NCBI GenBank assembly: GCA_900618795.1
Contig: UYJD01000003.1
Span: 1,658,143 to 1,722,142, forward strand
Length of the DNA stretch: 64,000 bases
Source: Cyanodermella asteris
Taxonomy: Eukaryota > Ascomycota > Lecanoromycetes > Ostropales > Stictidaceae
Reading direction: 5' to 3'
Positions 23,750-35,510 of the stretch are shown one piece after another. Each line of letters opens with the position of its first letter. Positions within the stretch are counted from its first letter, which is position 1. The notes below the pieces were generated by a model, which saw only the letters and a program-made list of their open reading frames with translations, did no database searches and was not told where the DNA came from. Made by a program: the position numbers and the translations under genes.

Positions 23750-25336
23750 CTTGGTTGGAATTGTGAGGTTGATGATGTTGTTGAATGACTCGGGAACGAA
23801 GACACTTGGGCTCTTGACGGTACACTCGGAGGAGCTCGAGGGAGTCAGGATAGAGAGCAGCAAACAACGGGCAGAGGTTACATCGGTATATATGCGCGTT
23901 GGTCTTTAAAGAAACTCAACATCTGGAAATGGCATCATGAGCGGCGCAGCAACCCAGTTCAATATTTTTTGGGCTTTGCTCACGCTAGCCCTATGCTGCC
24001 TGCCGAAATCCCCGTATTGCAGGCAATCTTCAGGCACAGCATCAATTTCAGGTTAGAGTAGAACGATGCGAGAAGGTGAGCATGAGACAGTAAGCGAAAA
24101 GTGGATCTCAGGATAATCCTTTCCGCAAAACCCTCGTGAGGAAACTGTGTTGCTGGGAGCCAACGATCCCGACGTCCGAGAGCAATACGCGCAACGCGGC
24201 GCTCTTTGCGAGCATGTAAGCAAGATCCGCCGAGACGTTGAAGCATGCAACAGGTAGGGTGCCTTAAAGTGCATCACCATTGGTTATGAGGCTCTGCACT
24301 GCCTGGCGGAGTGGAGAATCAGAGGTGGTATTTCCGTTAAACGTCGCCAACGGGCTGCTGTCAGTGGCGTCTTGGAGGTGAGTTTCAACAGTGGTTCGCG
24401 GTGCTGCCGTTCGCCAATCTCCGGCATCGACGCCGCGACAACAAGTTTCTCCGCTCCAGGAGTGCTTTGAAGCTCAACTCGTGAACGCGAAGGATGGCGA
24501 TGCCTACCTGACCTGCTCGCCACCGTCATATCGGCAAAAATATGGCTGCTCCGACTTGGTCGCCTTATTCCTAGAAACAGCTTCGAAACGTAAACAGAGC
24601 ACACCAGAGATCCTTAACAACAGGATGACCGAGGAGCTAACGGCATATGCTGGGACTCCTTCGAAGAATGAACTCGAGTCCATGGATCGTGGTGTACATG
24701 CCTGAATTCTGTCTTGAGCCGATCACGCAAGACCGCCAAGTCATCGGAAATGTTCGTGGTGCTCCGCGTCAATTTCAAGCTGCTGGTCAATGATACACCA
24801 AGCTTGTCAGCGAAAGCCTGCTGGTAGGTTGCGTGAAGGGCTTCGTGAACGGTGGCTGGCACGACGTTTTGATTTCAGGACTCGTTAGGTAGCCAGGTTG
24901 AATCCATCAGCACTAGCAGGCCAAGTCAGCAGCGATTCATCTCAAACTTTTACACTAACCCCACGAACACGAGCCGAGTAAATTGGCGCCAAATGGTCCA
25001 CTTCACGTAGCTGCGAATATCAAAGTCCGAATCCCCGTGACACTTCTTTTTCCTTTGCCTTCGTCAATATGCTAAGATAGAAGGCGGAGATGAGGAGTTC
25101 AAAGGTGACGAGTCTTCAATTTCTCTCTATGTACAATACCCAATGAGAACACAACTTGTAAGGACTGAGCGATTTCGCTCGAGGTCACTCAAACGCGGGG
25201 CATTTTAACCCGAGGCTGCTCAGCATTCTGTCTCAATATTAGTGCATGCTGCCCGTCACTCGCTCAGAGAACAAGTGCATTGTTGGAGCCCCAAAAGTTG
25301 TGGGGCGGGTGACCAACAGGGCACTGTGTCGGCTTG
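23750..25336. other. Intergenic, no supported gene
   Basis: 1.6 kb. A minus-strand open frame at 24614-24862 reads protein-like for about 60 residues but lacks an ATG and any motif. It may be an exon or a relic and was not called. Confidence 0.4.
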
Positions 25337-25537
25337 TCAGTATGCTTGGCAATTCTGCCCGTCGCGGTCGGTGCAGTCTGTTCCACCGCCGCAGGGAAAA
25401 GTGGGATCCGCTGTTGTCGATTTGGCAGAAATCGTTCACCCATTTGCCGCAGCAGCCGGAGCCGGTGCAGCCGTCGGGTTCAGCGGCCGAAGCCAGGCTG
25501 GCGGCGACGAAGATGATGGTGGCTTGGGGCTCCTCAT
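25337..25537 (-). pseudogene. Possible small Cys-rich secreted protein, frame disrupted
   Basis: From the ATG at 25537 to the TGA at 25337 the minus strand spans 67 codons. The pieces that look like a secreted Cys-rich peptide lie in two frames: a hydrophobic signal-like ATIIFVAASLASA followed by EPDGCTGSGCCGKWVNDFCQ in one frame, then PCGGGTDCTDRDGQNCQAY in the frame of the ATG. Two opposite single-base shifts, one near 25525 and one near 25390, would reconcile them. No intron of normal size fits. It could be a decayed effector-like gene, sequencing error, or chance. Eight to nine Cys in the inferred mature part is the main argument for it. Confidence 0.35.
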
Positions 25538-26576
25538 ATTGGAGAAAAGGAAGGGTTGAAAAGTTTGTAATTTTGAAGTCAAAATGTTAGGTAGGCCGCT
25601 GTTCTTCTTTTGGTTGCTGTGATTGATGTGCTGATGAGGATCACGAGAAAAGGATGAGCAGATGTGTCCCACTTTTGTTTTCGTCGTTGAGCTTGTTCTG
25701 TCCTCCCCGGGTGAAGCTCGAGATGAGTTTATTTCGTACACTTCTTGTTTCCAGCGACAGCGCTTCCGCGTCTCCAACTTCAGTCGATGAGCAATATAAT
25801 CCATGTTCGACAACGAGCGTGTACGATCATGTCGAGATTCTGTAAGTCAGGGCTCGTCTTCGAGAGCTCTACTCCGGAACTGTGCCAGTGCGGTCGCCCT
25901 TGGAAAGGTTCGTGACGATGCTGCCAACTTTGGCAGGAAACATGATGGTGCCTGACTGGAGATTCGATGATGGAGCTAAGTTTGGAGTAGGTGGTCAAGG
26001 TCGAAGTGGCAGTGTTTCGAGTTGTATGCTGACTGATTCCGGATACCTGGCTACAATGAGCGCGATAGTTGCTACGGTGCTCGCTCAGACAATTCGATGC
26101 TTGTGAGCTTTCGGAAAAGGGTGTTACCTAGGTAATCCTATTGTCTTGAACATGTGGTGATGGACTGAAATCAGCAGCCTCACTTTCATGCAGTTGCTGT
26201 ATGTGGGAGAGTCAACCCGGCCGCTGAGTTGCCTCCAAACTCAAGACCGATCATCGGACCGTTGTTGCATACATGTTTCACTGGAGGTTTAGCACTTGCA
26301 GCATAGCACTTTTTCAGCAACTTGATTATCAGCAATGAAGCTGCATTTATCAAGGGAGCGGCAGTGATTGAGGCCGTCAGGGTTTCATTAGCTCCCACCG
26401 GCAGGAAGCCTGAATCAATCTGGGATACGTTTATTCCATTGCAGGGACATCAGTATTCGAGCCCTTGAGATCACCATCTCATACTTCTCGCTACCATGAC
26501 CATACTCAAGTCGCTCAACTTGACCCCCTCGACTCGCTGAAGTCTTCATTTCCTCCGATGCCGACCACATGGTCCA
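25538..26576. other. Intergenic, no gene seen
   Basis: 1 kb with only short motif-free frames on both strands. Confidence 0.45.
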
Positions 26577-27023
26577 TTACCAAATCTTGGCTTTGAGGAA
26601 AGATAAGGTGCCATTGTACGCCAGTGCGGCTGCACCAAGGGCAACACTCGCTCCCTGAGTTATGATGTTCAACGCAGCCACGCCATACCCACTCATCCTC
26701 GCACTCTGAAAGATGCGAAAAGCCCACACAGCGCCGTATCGCGACTGGAAGAAAGAGGCGGCCGAGTCTGTGTATTCTCGTTAGCACTCCGTCAGTCACA
26801 TGGGTGCAGTGCTCATACTGGCAGCGGGACCGAGTCTGGTGAAGCCCAAGACGCTCGCAAAGGGGGTCCAAAGAGCCGCCGGAGCCGCGAACGAGACGAA
26901 CATCAGAACCAGTCCGGCGGCTTGGACGGGATTGTCTTCGCAGTAACGAAGCGCCTTGGTGAGGAGATCCTTGACGGTGTCTTCACTGATGTCGTCCGCA
27001 TGGTCCTGCAAGACCTGAGTCAT
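26577..27023 (-). CDS. ISG12/IFI6-like small membrane protein
   Basis: Two exons (26819-27023 and 26577-26767) around a 51-bp intron (GTATGA donor, CACAG acceptor, phase 1) give 131 residues from the ATG at 27023. After a charged N-terminal helix come glycine/alanine-rich hydrophobic helices, with LGFTRLGPAA at the splice, then SAASFFQSRYG and GYGVAALNIITQGASVALG. This is the layout of the interferon-induced 6/27 (ISG12) family, small hydrophobic proteins of mitochondria or the nuclear envelope, also found in fungi. Upstream, an ATG at 27136 opens a frame (MANFTAISLEQLQKLF) that runs into protein-like sequence in another frame (INSTRAYSADAYAAM) leading to 27023. A single missing base in the C-run near 27090 would join them, so the true N-terminus may be about 37 residues longer. 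Confidence 0.7.
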
Positions 27024-28830
27024 CGCAGCGTACGCATCGGCACTGTATGCGCGTGTTGAGTTGATGATCGTCGCGGGGTCGAGCTATGGAAGAGTTTCTG
27101 GAGCTGTTCCAAGGAGATGGCTGTGAAGTTTGCCATGATGAGTTGTTCGGGTGCTTGGGTCCAAAGCTAGTTCTATCGCTCCGAGTTATGTGAGATGGAA
27201 CTCTAGGTAGCAGGTGAGGTGTGCTGAATTTCAGTTGCAATGGGTTGGTGATTGGCAATTCACTGCAGAGGATGCCGCGCCTGCCTCGAGCGGCGCTTGC
27301 ACGAGGCTGAATTCCAATGGTTGGCTGAGAAGCGCTCCCCACCACTGCGGCGAAGCTCACATTGTCACAGCATATGAGGGCAGCTTGTGAAGTATTCGGA
27401 TAGCAAGCAATACATCAGGCTCACTGCTTAACATTGTATTGCGCGTCGTTGGTAGAACTCCGATCTGGACAAGACTGTTTGTCCGCACAGGGTATCCGAA
27501 GCTGCAAAGTCATCAATCAAGCTAAGCTCACACGAGGATCCGCACTCAACACAGCACGTTGCGCTAGACGGGTAGATTGACTGAACTTCAAGTGCTCGGT
27601 GTCCGTGATGTGTCTGAAGTTGAGACATTGAACGGGCTGATGAAGTAAGAGCTTGGCCGAAGCTTGGACCACTCGGAGAGTGACTGGCAGAAGGCGTTGT
27701 GTCTGTGCCTGGAGGCCTGCTCCTGATTGCTACCTGTATGGCTAGACAAGTAATATATTGCGAAGATGCTCAGAAAGCTCTTTACGTACAGAATGGCTGT
27801 CCAGATGAGTGGGAACGACAAGATCACAATTGCCCAAAGAGCCACACACTCAAGTATTTTCGAATTCGTATGTTAGTGACCCTAAAATGGCTCAACTATT
27901 TATGGGTGCGGAGAAGAACCCTTCGGGGAGTTCTACATCAAAATTATATTTCCCTCATCTCGTGGGGCATTAATATTCCATCACACCATGGGAATCCTGC
28001 ACATACTGCCACGTGGTCATTGAACAGATTTGTGAATGAATTTGAGTCAGACAGACGGCTGCAATCGTTCATAGCGGCCAACAAGTCGTGAAATCCGCTT
28101 GCTTGAATTTGAAAGCAAAGACTTGACACCAACAAAAAGTCCAATTGAGCAAGGCACAAATACTCGATTACATTGGCCGGATTCAACCTGGAAGATATCT
28201 GATCAGTGTCCGCGATGAATGAACGCTTGTCAAGTCAGCCATGATCGAGCGATGAAAATTCCAATCATCGATTCCGTGCAGCGTCGTTGCGCAAGACAGG
28301 TCAACCATAGCAGACATGTGAAGCATGTAGACGAGATGCAGTGCAGCAAGCCGCGTCTGTGTATAAACGCCGGCTACGAGGCCTCCGAGACAAGGAACTT
28401 CCCGCCGAAGTCATGTCCGGCTGATACTTGGGTTCTCAGCTTCAATAAATGGGTTCGGGCGGCGGGAACGATCGGGCAACAGCCGTGTAGCAATACACCA
28501 GCCTCGCGCCGAAACCAACATGATTGTGCCACAAGACAGCACCATGTTTGTGACGCGGAAAAGCAGGCACCGGGGGCCTTTATACGGTAGTTCGTGTACC
28601 AAAGCGGCACAGAAAGTGCATGCATGGAACACTGCTCTGGTGGACAGGGGACGCCGTAGCTTACCGCCAATGAACTGATAGCGGTGTGATTACAAATGAC
28701 ATTATTTGCGTGCAGACCCCGGTCGTGAGTACTCGAGGACAGCACTCAGCATAGTGAAATGGTAAGCTCGTCACTGAGGCTTCTTGTCCTGTGGGACACG
28801 ACTTTGCAAGGCTTGTTTGTTGGAGTTTGG

Positions 28831-28855
28831 TCAGATTCCGTCAGATTCCGTCAGA
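28831..28855. repeat. 10-bp tandem repeat, 2.5 copies
   Basis: The unit tcagattccg occurs twice in a row, followed by a partial third copy (tcaga). Confidence 0.85.
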
Positions 28856-29317
28856 CACTCTGAGCTCGTCACCCACGCTAGGGTAAGCCACTGAGGTATA
28901 GCTGACAGGGTCTCACCTGATTTGCGAGGCAGTCGATTTTGCCTTTTCGCCAGGTGTTCGTGAGGCGTTTCGAAGGTTCCAATAGGGGAACAGTCGGAGC
29001 GTTGCTTGCATTGAGCGCGGGAGGACACATGGCCAACAGAAGTTAATGAGCAGCGCAAAACGCATCGTGGTACCAAGTGTCCGTGCGATTTCACCGATTC
29101 CTGGAGTATTGTGTAATTCATCGCATCGATCCAGACTTGATGTGCCAATATGAGGAAGAGACGCAGCAAGTAACACATACAGCTTGTGCGTCTGCTGCCC
29201 GAGACAGGCTGGAGCGCCATCGGGGCTGGACGACCAGACGAAACCGCCACGGGATTCTGCCATACGTGAAGACGGACCGCCATCGGGCTATACCAGTCGT
29301 CCGCATCAGCAATGATT

Positions 29318-29328
29318 GGGGGGGGGGG
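29318..29328. repeat. Poly-G run of 11
   Basis: Eleven consecutive G on the plus strand. Such a run is prone to length errors in sequencing. Confidence 0.9.
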
Positions 29329-30633
29329 AGAAGGAGTCGACGCGCTGAGGCTCTGCATCCTCGGCCCCGTCCTGCTGCATGGCGCTGACACGTGGGTAAA
29401 GGCAGAAGGAGAAGTGAAATGCACGTTTTTGGCGCCATTGAAGGGAGTCGCCAGCCAGCCAAGCTGCATGGCTTGCTGCGGGCGTTGGTTGCAGGCATCG
29501 CGTGGAACGATCTCTGCACGATGGTGAGCATGCAGGCCTGGGGCGTCGCTGCCAAGGTGTGGTGGAGTGGAGTGGAGATGCGCAGAGCGAGTACAGCCAT
29601 GTTTCATCGCTCAGGATCGAGTTCGGCGCTCTTCCTTTCAACTCTCCCTCAGGCTCTCACACATGGTGGAGGGATCGTCTGCTGCCCTGCGCCCCATCTC
29701 CTATCTTGTCTGTCTCTCGTTTGTGCCCGTCCGCCGTCTCTGCTTCCTGCCGTGTCCCCGCGCTGAGCGCCGCCGGCGTGCTGTAACGCTGCAGCCGGTT
29801 CCATCGACGCCCTGCTCGTCCGTGTGAACGGCCAGTGTGTTCTTCTACGGCTAGCTCTTCTGCACAATCGGCAGCATACGTGCAATACGGTACCCACCGT
29901 CCATCTCCTCTCGGTCCGACAATCCGGTGCAGCGTCATCAGGCTCATCATACGCCACCCAGACATTCCTCGGCTCCATCGGGAACGCCGACATCTCGAAC
30001 GGTATAACTAGCAGAAATCTTCTTGTCGAATCCGGCATATCGATGGTGCTCGGTACGGCGCCACCACAGCTTGTCAGACGTCTAAAATTCAAACGGCAGC
30101 CAAATCTACTCCACCAAACCACGGACGCCGCGCCCAGGATAAGGCTGCCCGTGACCCCATCCAGAAATCTCCAAGCTCCTTCTTCTTTGGTTAAAGGTCC
30201 CAGGCGAGCCACTTGACCAACTACGGCAGGGATCCCTCCGCTTCGCCATTGCGCTTCGCCGGCTCAGCCTGACGATCCCTGCGCTGTTAGCTTCGCCTGT
30301 CCCGCGCAGCGTTTCGCTGCATCCTAATTGGTTCGCAGACTCGCTTCTGCACTCTGATGCAGCCGCTGCGCTGCATTCGGTCAAGGCCTTCGCCGGTGTC
30401 AGATTTCCACCTTATTGTCTAGCCTTGTCTTGCCGTCTCTCTGGCGCCTTGCCTGGCGTTCTTGCCTCTCGACATCTGGGGCCTCTGCTGTCATGGTCGT
30501 ATAAGTCTCGAAACTCCCCTCTCTATAGCTGACGCCGGCATCCGAGAGTCGGTACGTATCATGTAGCCCGGCAAGGGCTATTACTAGGCGGGTGAACAAT
30601 CATCGGCTTGCTGGTGCATCCTCGGATTCCAGC

Positions 30634-31890
30634 ATGCAATATACGCTCGCCACACCTCTGCTTGCAACCAACGGCGTCTTCCTCGGTCTTGCCATCATTA
30701 CGGTTCTTGCTCGGTTTGTTTTCAGATGGAGGTCTCTTCATGCTTTCGGCAAGGATGACTGGCTCATTCTGGCGGCGTTGGTAAGAAGAATCGATTTTTG
30801 ATACTACAACTTGATCTGACATGTTCAGTGGCTTGCTATCGGCTTGTGTATGACCATTATCATTGGCGTCCGGATCGGGGATTTGGGATCGTTCGCAACA
30901 CCCATGGGGTCTGATGGTTCTCCAGATCCTCAGATCCACCTAAAGTTCTGCTTCGCCTGGCAGTTCTTCTACCTATTCGCCGTCAGCTTCGTCAAGCTTT
31001 CCGTCCTCTTCTTCTACGGCCGAATCTTCCGCGCACCGTCATTCCTCTGGGCCAAGTTCATCTTCAGCTGGGTAGTTTTGGCCTGGCTGGTGTCATTTTT
31101 CTGGGCGACCTTGTTTCGAGTATTTCCGTTATGGTGCAACTGGAATTGGAACGACCAAGAATGCCAAATGAACCACTCTCTGGTGTTGAATGTTTGCATT
31201 GCCGCCACGGATGTTGCCTTGAACATAGCACTTCTTGCCCTGCCAATGTCCACATTAAGGCAGCTACGGTTGAACAGACACCAGAAGCTGGCACTCCTTC
31301 CTATCTTCGGCCTTGGACTCTTCTGCGTAGCAGCAAGCGTGGTACGACTCGCCTATGCCGAGGAGTGGCGCCAGAACACCCCAGGGGGCATCGGAAGTGC
31401 CGCTCAAGCCGGAACCGCCGAAGCTGCAGTCAAGATGGTTCTCTGGAGTGCTATAGAAGCCTGCGCAAGCGTCGTATGCGCCTGTCTCCCGATTGTAGGA
31501 AATCACCTCCTGGACATCGCCACCCTTCGCAAGTTCGCTCTCACCTCCATGTCTCCCAAAGACCAAAAACTTCGCTTCCCGATCTCCGATACACGATTTA
31601 CTGGAGGGGACCGCGTTTTGGACCGTCAACGTCGCCTCCGCATGTCTGGCCTGTCGCAAATCGACACCAAAGTCGGGAGCGGCGTACATAGTCCCCGCGG
31701 ACGTCGACTGACCGACTCCAGTGACCTGGAACACATGATCGCCAACCTCCCTTCACCACTGATGACACCCAAGAACAGGGGAGATCCGACCCGACGGGAC
31801 TGTCACGAACCGGAGATCGAGATGGGCAAGATACATCTACGAACCGGTAGTGACGAGTCGATCAAGGAGACGAGTAAAGAGATTGTATGA
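30634..31890 (+). CDS. Fungal rhodopsin-like (PTH11-type) seven-helix protein
   Basis: Two exons (30634-30780 and 30829-31890) around a 48-bp intron in phase 0 give 402 residues. The first exon holds helix 1 (LLATNGVFLGLAIITVLARF) and the family motif GKDDWLILAAL. Exon 2 continues with helix 2 and FCFAWQFFYLFAVSFVKLSVLFFYGRIF, typical of the third helix. Next come WCNWNWNDQECQMNHSLVLNV (with the conserved Cys), a long pre-terminal helix pair and the usual SAIEACASVVCACLPIV in helix 7. The last 120 residues are a polar cytoplasmic tail with RRLRMSGLSQ and acidic patches. The start is the first ATG; the frame extends upstream only through non-ATG codons. This is the second intact family member in the window, divergent from the one at 12-13 kb. 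Confidence 0.9.
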
Positions 31891-33028
31891 TAATGATGGA
31901 ATTTCTGAGAATTTCGCTCTGACGAGATACACAATTGATGATGGAGGCTATTTGCTGCTCCGCCTTTGTTTGATTCGAAAGCTGTTTCCACCCACGCTAT
32001 CATGAGCGATGGCCATACCACTCAGCAAAATTTCCTTCACTTACATATATGGATCCGTTCAACGAACCCACTTCATGATGTTTTCTTTTTCAGCGTCGAA
32101 GCCTCGAGAAGAAGCCTAACACAATTTGCGTGCGAATGCACGGCATGGCGAGCCAATACAAGTCATTCCGCACGTAGTCTCCCACCTCCGACTGTTACTT
32201 CTGCGAGCAGCTCTACGGGCCGGTGAATAAGTAACAGTTAAAACTACGCATTTAGCTACTCGCACCTGTAATAGTCCAGGCGCGTTCGACGGTATCGATA
32301 GGCCCACTTGAGTAGGAGGTGAAAGAGTGTCTGCGCGACTACTCCCGTCAGCCGGCCCTTGACTGTGCCAGACGCTTAACTTGCAATGTGGGGTTGCATC
32401 GCCGCAGGGACTCGCTGGCTTGCAGCCCGTTAGCGAAAACCGATAAAACCTTCTTTTTTCTCTCTTTCTCGTTGCGTCTCCACTTTTCTTGCTTATGCAA
32501 CGTTGGATGATCCGATCTGTGTCGCATCGCCGTTTACGATCAATAATGAGATCCGTGCACCGTTCTCCGAGACTCGTTGTTTTGTGGGAGGAGGCGCGCC
32601 CTGGGACGGTGGCACAAGGTAACCAAGGTTCAGATTCAGAAAAAAAAAGATCCCAGCTCCCTTTGCAAGGTGGGGTCCGGAGCCGAGTTCCGCTTCACGA
32701 CGACAAAAAAAAAATATGATGTGATCGAAATTGGGCATATGGAGTGGATGATGTAGGTATACAAAATCAGATTTGATCGTTTCGGAACAATTTACTGTTG
32801 CAAAGTTAAAGAAGCAATCACGTTGAGGTTCTGTGACCGGCCGTTCAAGGATTTGCGCAGCGAAGCTGTAATTTTCCCAATATCTGAGACCAAACTTTTT
32901 CTCCCTACGCTTAGATCGAGAAAGCTCGAATCCCGACTGCTATCCACAATTCGAGCGTCAGTCTCAAGTCGACGAGAAGAAACGAGCACTTGGGTATCTC
33001 GAAGTCGAGACAGCCTCTCTCTCGCATC
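31891..33028. other. Intergenic, no gene seen
   Basis: 1.1 kb between two plus-strand genes. It holds several A-runs (near 32640 and 32705) and the leader of the SAICAR synthetase gene; nothing else is evident. Confidence 0.5.
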
Positions 33029-33943
33029 ATGTCATCCGAAACCCTCGACCTCTCTCCCTACTACCCCCTCCTCGCCTCCGGCAAAGTCCGCGAACTCTAC
33101 ACAATCGATTCCGAAACCCTCCTCTTCGTCGCCTCCGACCGCATATCCGCCTACGACGTGATCCTCAACACCCCGATCCCGAACAAGGGCCGGCTCCTGA
33201 CCCTCCTCTCCGTCCACTGGTTCCGCGTCCTCTCCACCGCAATCCCGGACCTGAAACACCACTTCCTGACCCTGGACCTGCCCCGCAAGATCCCCTCCGA
33301 CGGGCCGATCGGCACACGGCTCCGCGGCCGCGCGATGCAGGTCCGCAAGCTCAAGATCCTGCCCATCGAGGCCATCGTGCGCGGCTACATCACCGGCTCG
33401 GCGTGGAACGAGTACCGGAGCCACGGGACCGTGAACGGCCTGGACGTCCCCGCGGGACTGCGCGAGAGCGAGGCGTTGCCCGCGCCGCTGTACACGCCGA
33501 GCACGAAGGCCGAAGCCGGGGCTCACGACGAGAATATCTCGCCGGCTCGCGCCGCGGCGTTGATCGGGGATCGGAAGGTTGCGGATCGGGTCGCCGAGTT
33601 GGCGGTGCGGCTGTATACGGTGGCGCGCGACTATGCGGCGGAGCGGGGCATCATCATTGCGGATACGAAGTTCGAGTTTGGCGTGCAGGAGGACGGCGAG
33701 GTGGTGCTGGTGGATGAGGTGTTGACGCCGGATAGCAGTCGCTTTTGGCCGAAGGAGAGGTATGAGGTGGGCCGTGGGCAGGAGAGCTTTGATAAGCAGG
33801 GGGTAAGGGATTGGTTGACACGGGAAGGGTTGAAGGGGAAGGAGGGTGTGGAGGTTCCGGAGGATGTGGTGAAGGGAACGGTGGGGAAGTATGTTGAGGC
33901 CTATGAGAAGTTGACAGGGCAGAAGTTTGAAGGTGCATCGTAA
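33029..33943 (+). CDS. ADE1: SAICAR synthetase (phosphoribosylaminoimidazole succinocarboxamide synthase)
   Basis: Intronless gene of 304 residues, matching the length of fungal Ade1. It catalyses ATP-dependent condensation of CAIR with aspartate in de novo purine synthesis, in the cytosol. Key family features are present in order: GKVRELYTIDSETLLFVASD (ATP lid and start of the fold), RISAYDVILNTPIPNKG, the RGYITGSAWNEY signature, and DTKFEFGVQEDGEVVLVDEVLTPDSSRFW, which holds the metal- and ATP-binding acidic residues. The ATG at 33029 comes after an in-frame stretch of non-ATG codons and gives the usual short N-terminus. Codon use is strongly GC-biased, like other highly expressed genes here. 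Confidence 0.96.
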   Translation: MSSETLDLSPYYPLLASGKVRELYTIDSETLLFVASDRISAYDVILNTPIPNKGRLLTLLSVHWFRVLSTAIPDLKHHFLTLDLPRKIPSDGPIGTRLRGRAMQVRKLKILPIEAIVRGYITGSAWNEYRSHGTVNGLDVPAGLRESEALPAPLYTPSTKAEAGAHDENISPARAAALIGDRKVADRVAELAVRLYTVARDYAAERGIIIADTKFEFGVQEDGEVVLVDEVLTPDSSRFWPKERYEVGRGQESFDKQGVRDWLTREGLKGKEGVEVPEDVVKGTVGKYVEAYEKLTGQKFEGAS

Positions 33944-35510
33944 GGCCTCTGTAACTTCAATTTTTGTATAAAAAAAAAGATCTTGACTTCAAGGTTACAT
34001 GTTCGCCGTAGTAAAAAATGAGGCAATAAGTTGGCCCAGTCTGGCGTCTCAAAGACGCTCGCTGGTAGTAGCCAAAGGCTCATGAAACCCTCCACGACTA
34101 AGGAAATCCGAGCACAAGCGTTGAAAACCACAGTTTGACCCTGTCATAAAGACTACAAAAACAAATATCATGATGCCAATCTGCCCTTCTCCCCATATTT
34201 CGAGCTTATACCTATTTCGCAAGAACACGTAAAATTGGAGCAACATCGCGGGTGGAAATGCCACACATGAATATGCCAGGCATGGAGATTACACTCAGCG
34301 CTGAAGGTTTCCAGAGTATCTCATCGGTCCGAGTAAGGAAGGCGTGGTTCCAGGCCGCTGGGTGTACTGCGTCGTACACGCAAGAAAGCGAATACACAAC
34401 GCCGAATATAGCCATGCCGTCGATGCTGCCATCACGTTCGGCATCGACTCTTTTCCCAGCGCTCAACGGTCCTTGATCGACAGCAGGCTTGAACCACCAT
34501 GTCTCTTTGATCTCTGAGCCCGAGCCATGGTGAACGCTTCGATGCTTGCTCGGATCTTGTGTGGACCGTTGGGAGCAACTTCATGGCTTCTGAGCATTCT
34601 TCGGGATGAACTCGGGACGACGATGATAATGATGCTGAGAAACCCTCATCGAGAGCCTGAGAATTTGACTTGAAACGTGGGAAAAAATCTTTCAGCTCGA
34701 TTAAGTCTGACGCCGTGCCGGGAACAGTCCTCGATGCTACGTTCTTCACAGAAACAGAATCCAGTACCCAGCCTTGATCCGGATGCGAAGACATCCGTTG
34801 TAGACCGTCTTCTCGATTTGATGCTCGTTCTTGTAGATTGCTCTTCGGACCATTATTCTGCTAGAAGCTTCATAAAGATGGACAGACGATGTTGGACATG
34901 CACTCTTTCTCAAATAGTCGAAAGGATACCTCTCAGTCAGATTAAAACCAAATGAGGAATGACTTCTGCAGCGCAAATGAACATTCGAACGTCTCGTAGA
35001 GGTGTCAATGTTGAGTCAGATGCATTTAGGGTTTTAAAAGATTTGCAAATACATGCTAACCACTTCCACCCACATGCCAGCTATGGGACTGCTCAGCCGC
35101 ATCAACTGCATGAACATCAATGGCACAGCCCATGCACCTGGACATCTTGGCATGCATTACGTTTAGCTGCGCTGCACAGTGAGCAGTAGCGCAACAGTGC
35201 AAACCGAAAGGCTGCTCAGCGAACGGGATATGTGTTCCGCTCCCACACGTGCCTCACGAGGTTACGCATACAGCAGAATGGAATGTCACTTTGAGGCGGC
35301 ATAAAGGTCCAAGAAGAAGTGAGAAAGCCGTGAAGCTGGAAAAGAAACTGGCAATTCAGGAAAAAAACGCTCAAGCTCTCGTCTTTCGGTCTTTCTGCAG
35401 CATCGAGTCCGATGAATTGGAAGCCTGGCTGTAATCTTGTGCAATTCTAGCATGAAGTAGCTAAGCCATTAAAATAAGATATCGTTTGTCGTTGACTTCG
35501 TAAGAATTCG
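33944..35510. other. Intergenic, no supported gene
   Basis: 1.6 kb. Minus-strand frames at 34212-34466 and 34432-34794 read protein-like (the second begins at an ATG and is Ser/Glu-rich), but they show no family motif and no clear splice model. They may be exons of an unrecognised gene or relics. Confidence 0.35.

Larger units (their letters stand above)
27137..30633. other. Long intergenic stretch, no supported gene
   Basis: 3.5 kb. Several open frames exceed 100 codons (28831-29607 minus, 29649-30212 minus, 29824-30216 plus) but overlap one another, mostly begin at non-ATG codons and carry no motif. A small tandem repeat and an 11-base G run lie here. It could hold a decayed gene I cannot identify. 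Confidence 0.4.

Noticed and set aside
28831-29607. 258-codon minus frame
   Set aside because: Composition unlike protein, no motif, overlaps other equally long frames.
29649-30212. 187-codon minus frame with one hydrophobic stretch
   Set aside because: Starts at a non-ATG codon and shows no family features; could be an exon, but cannot be supported.
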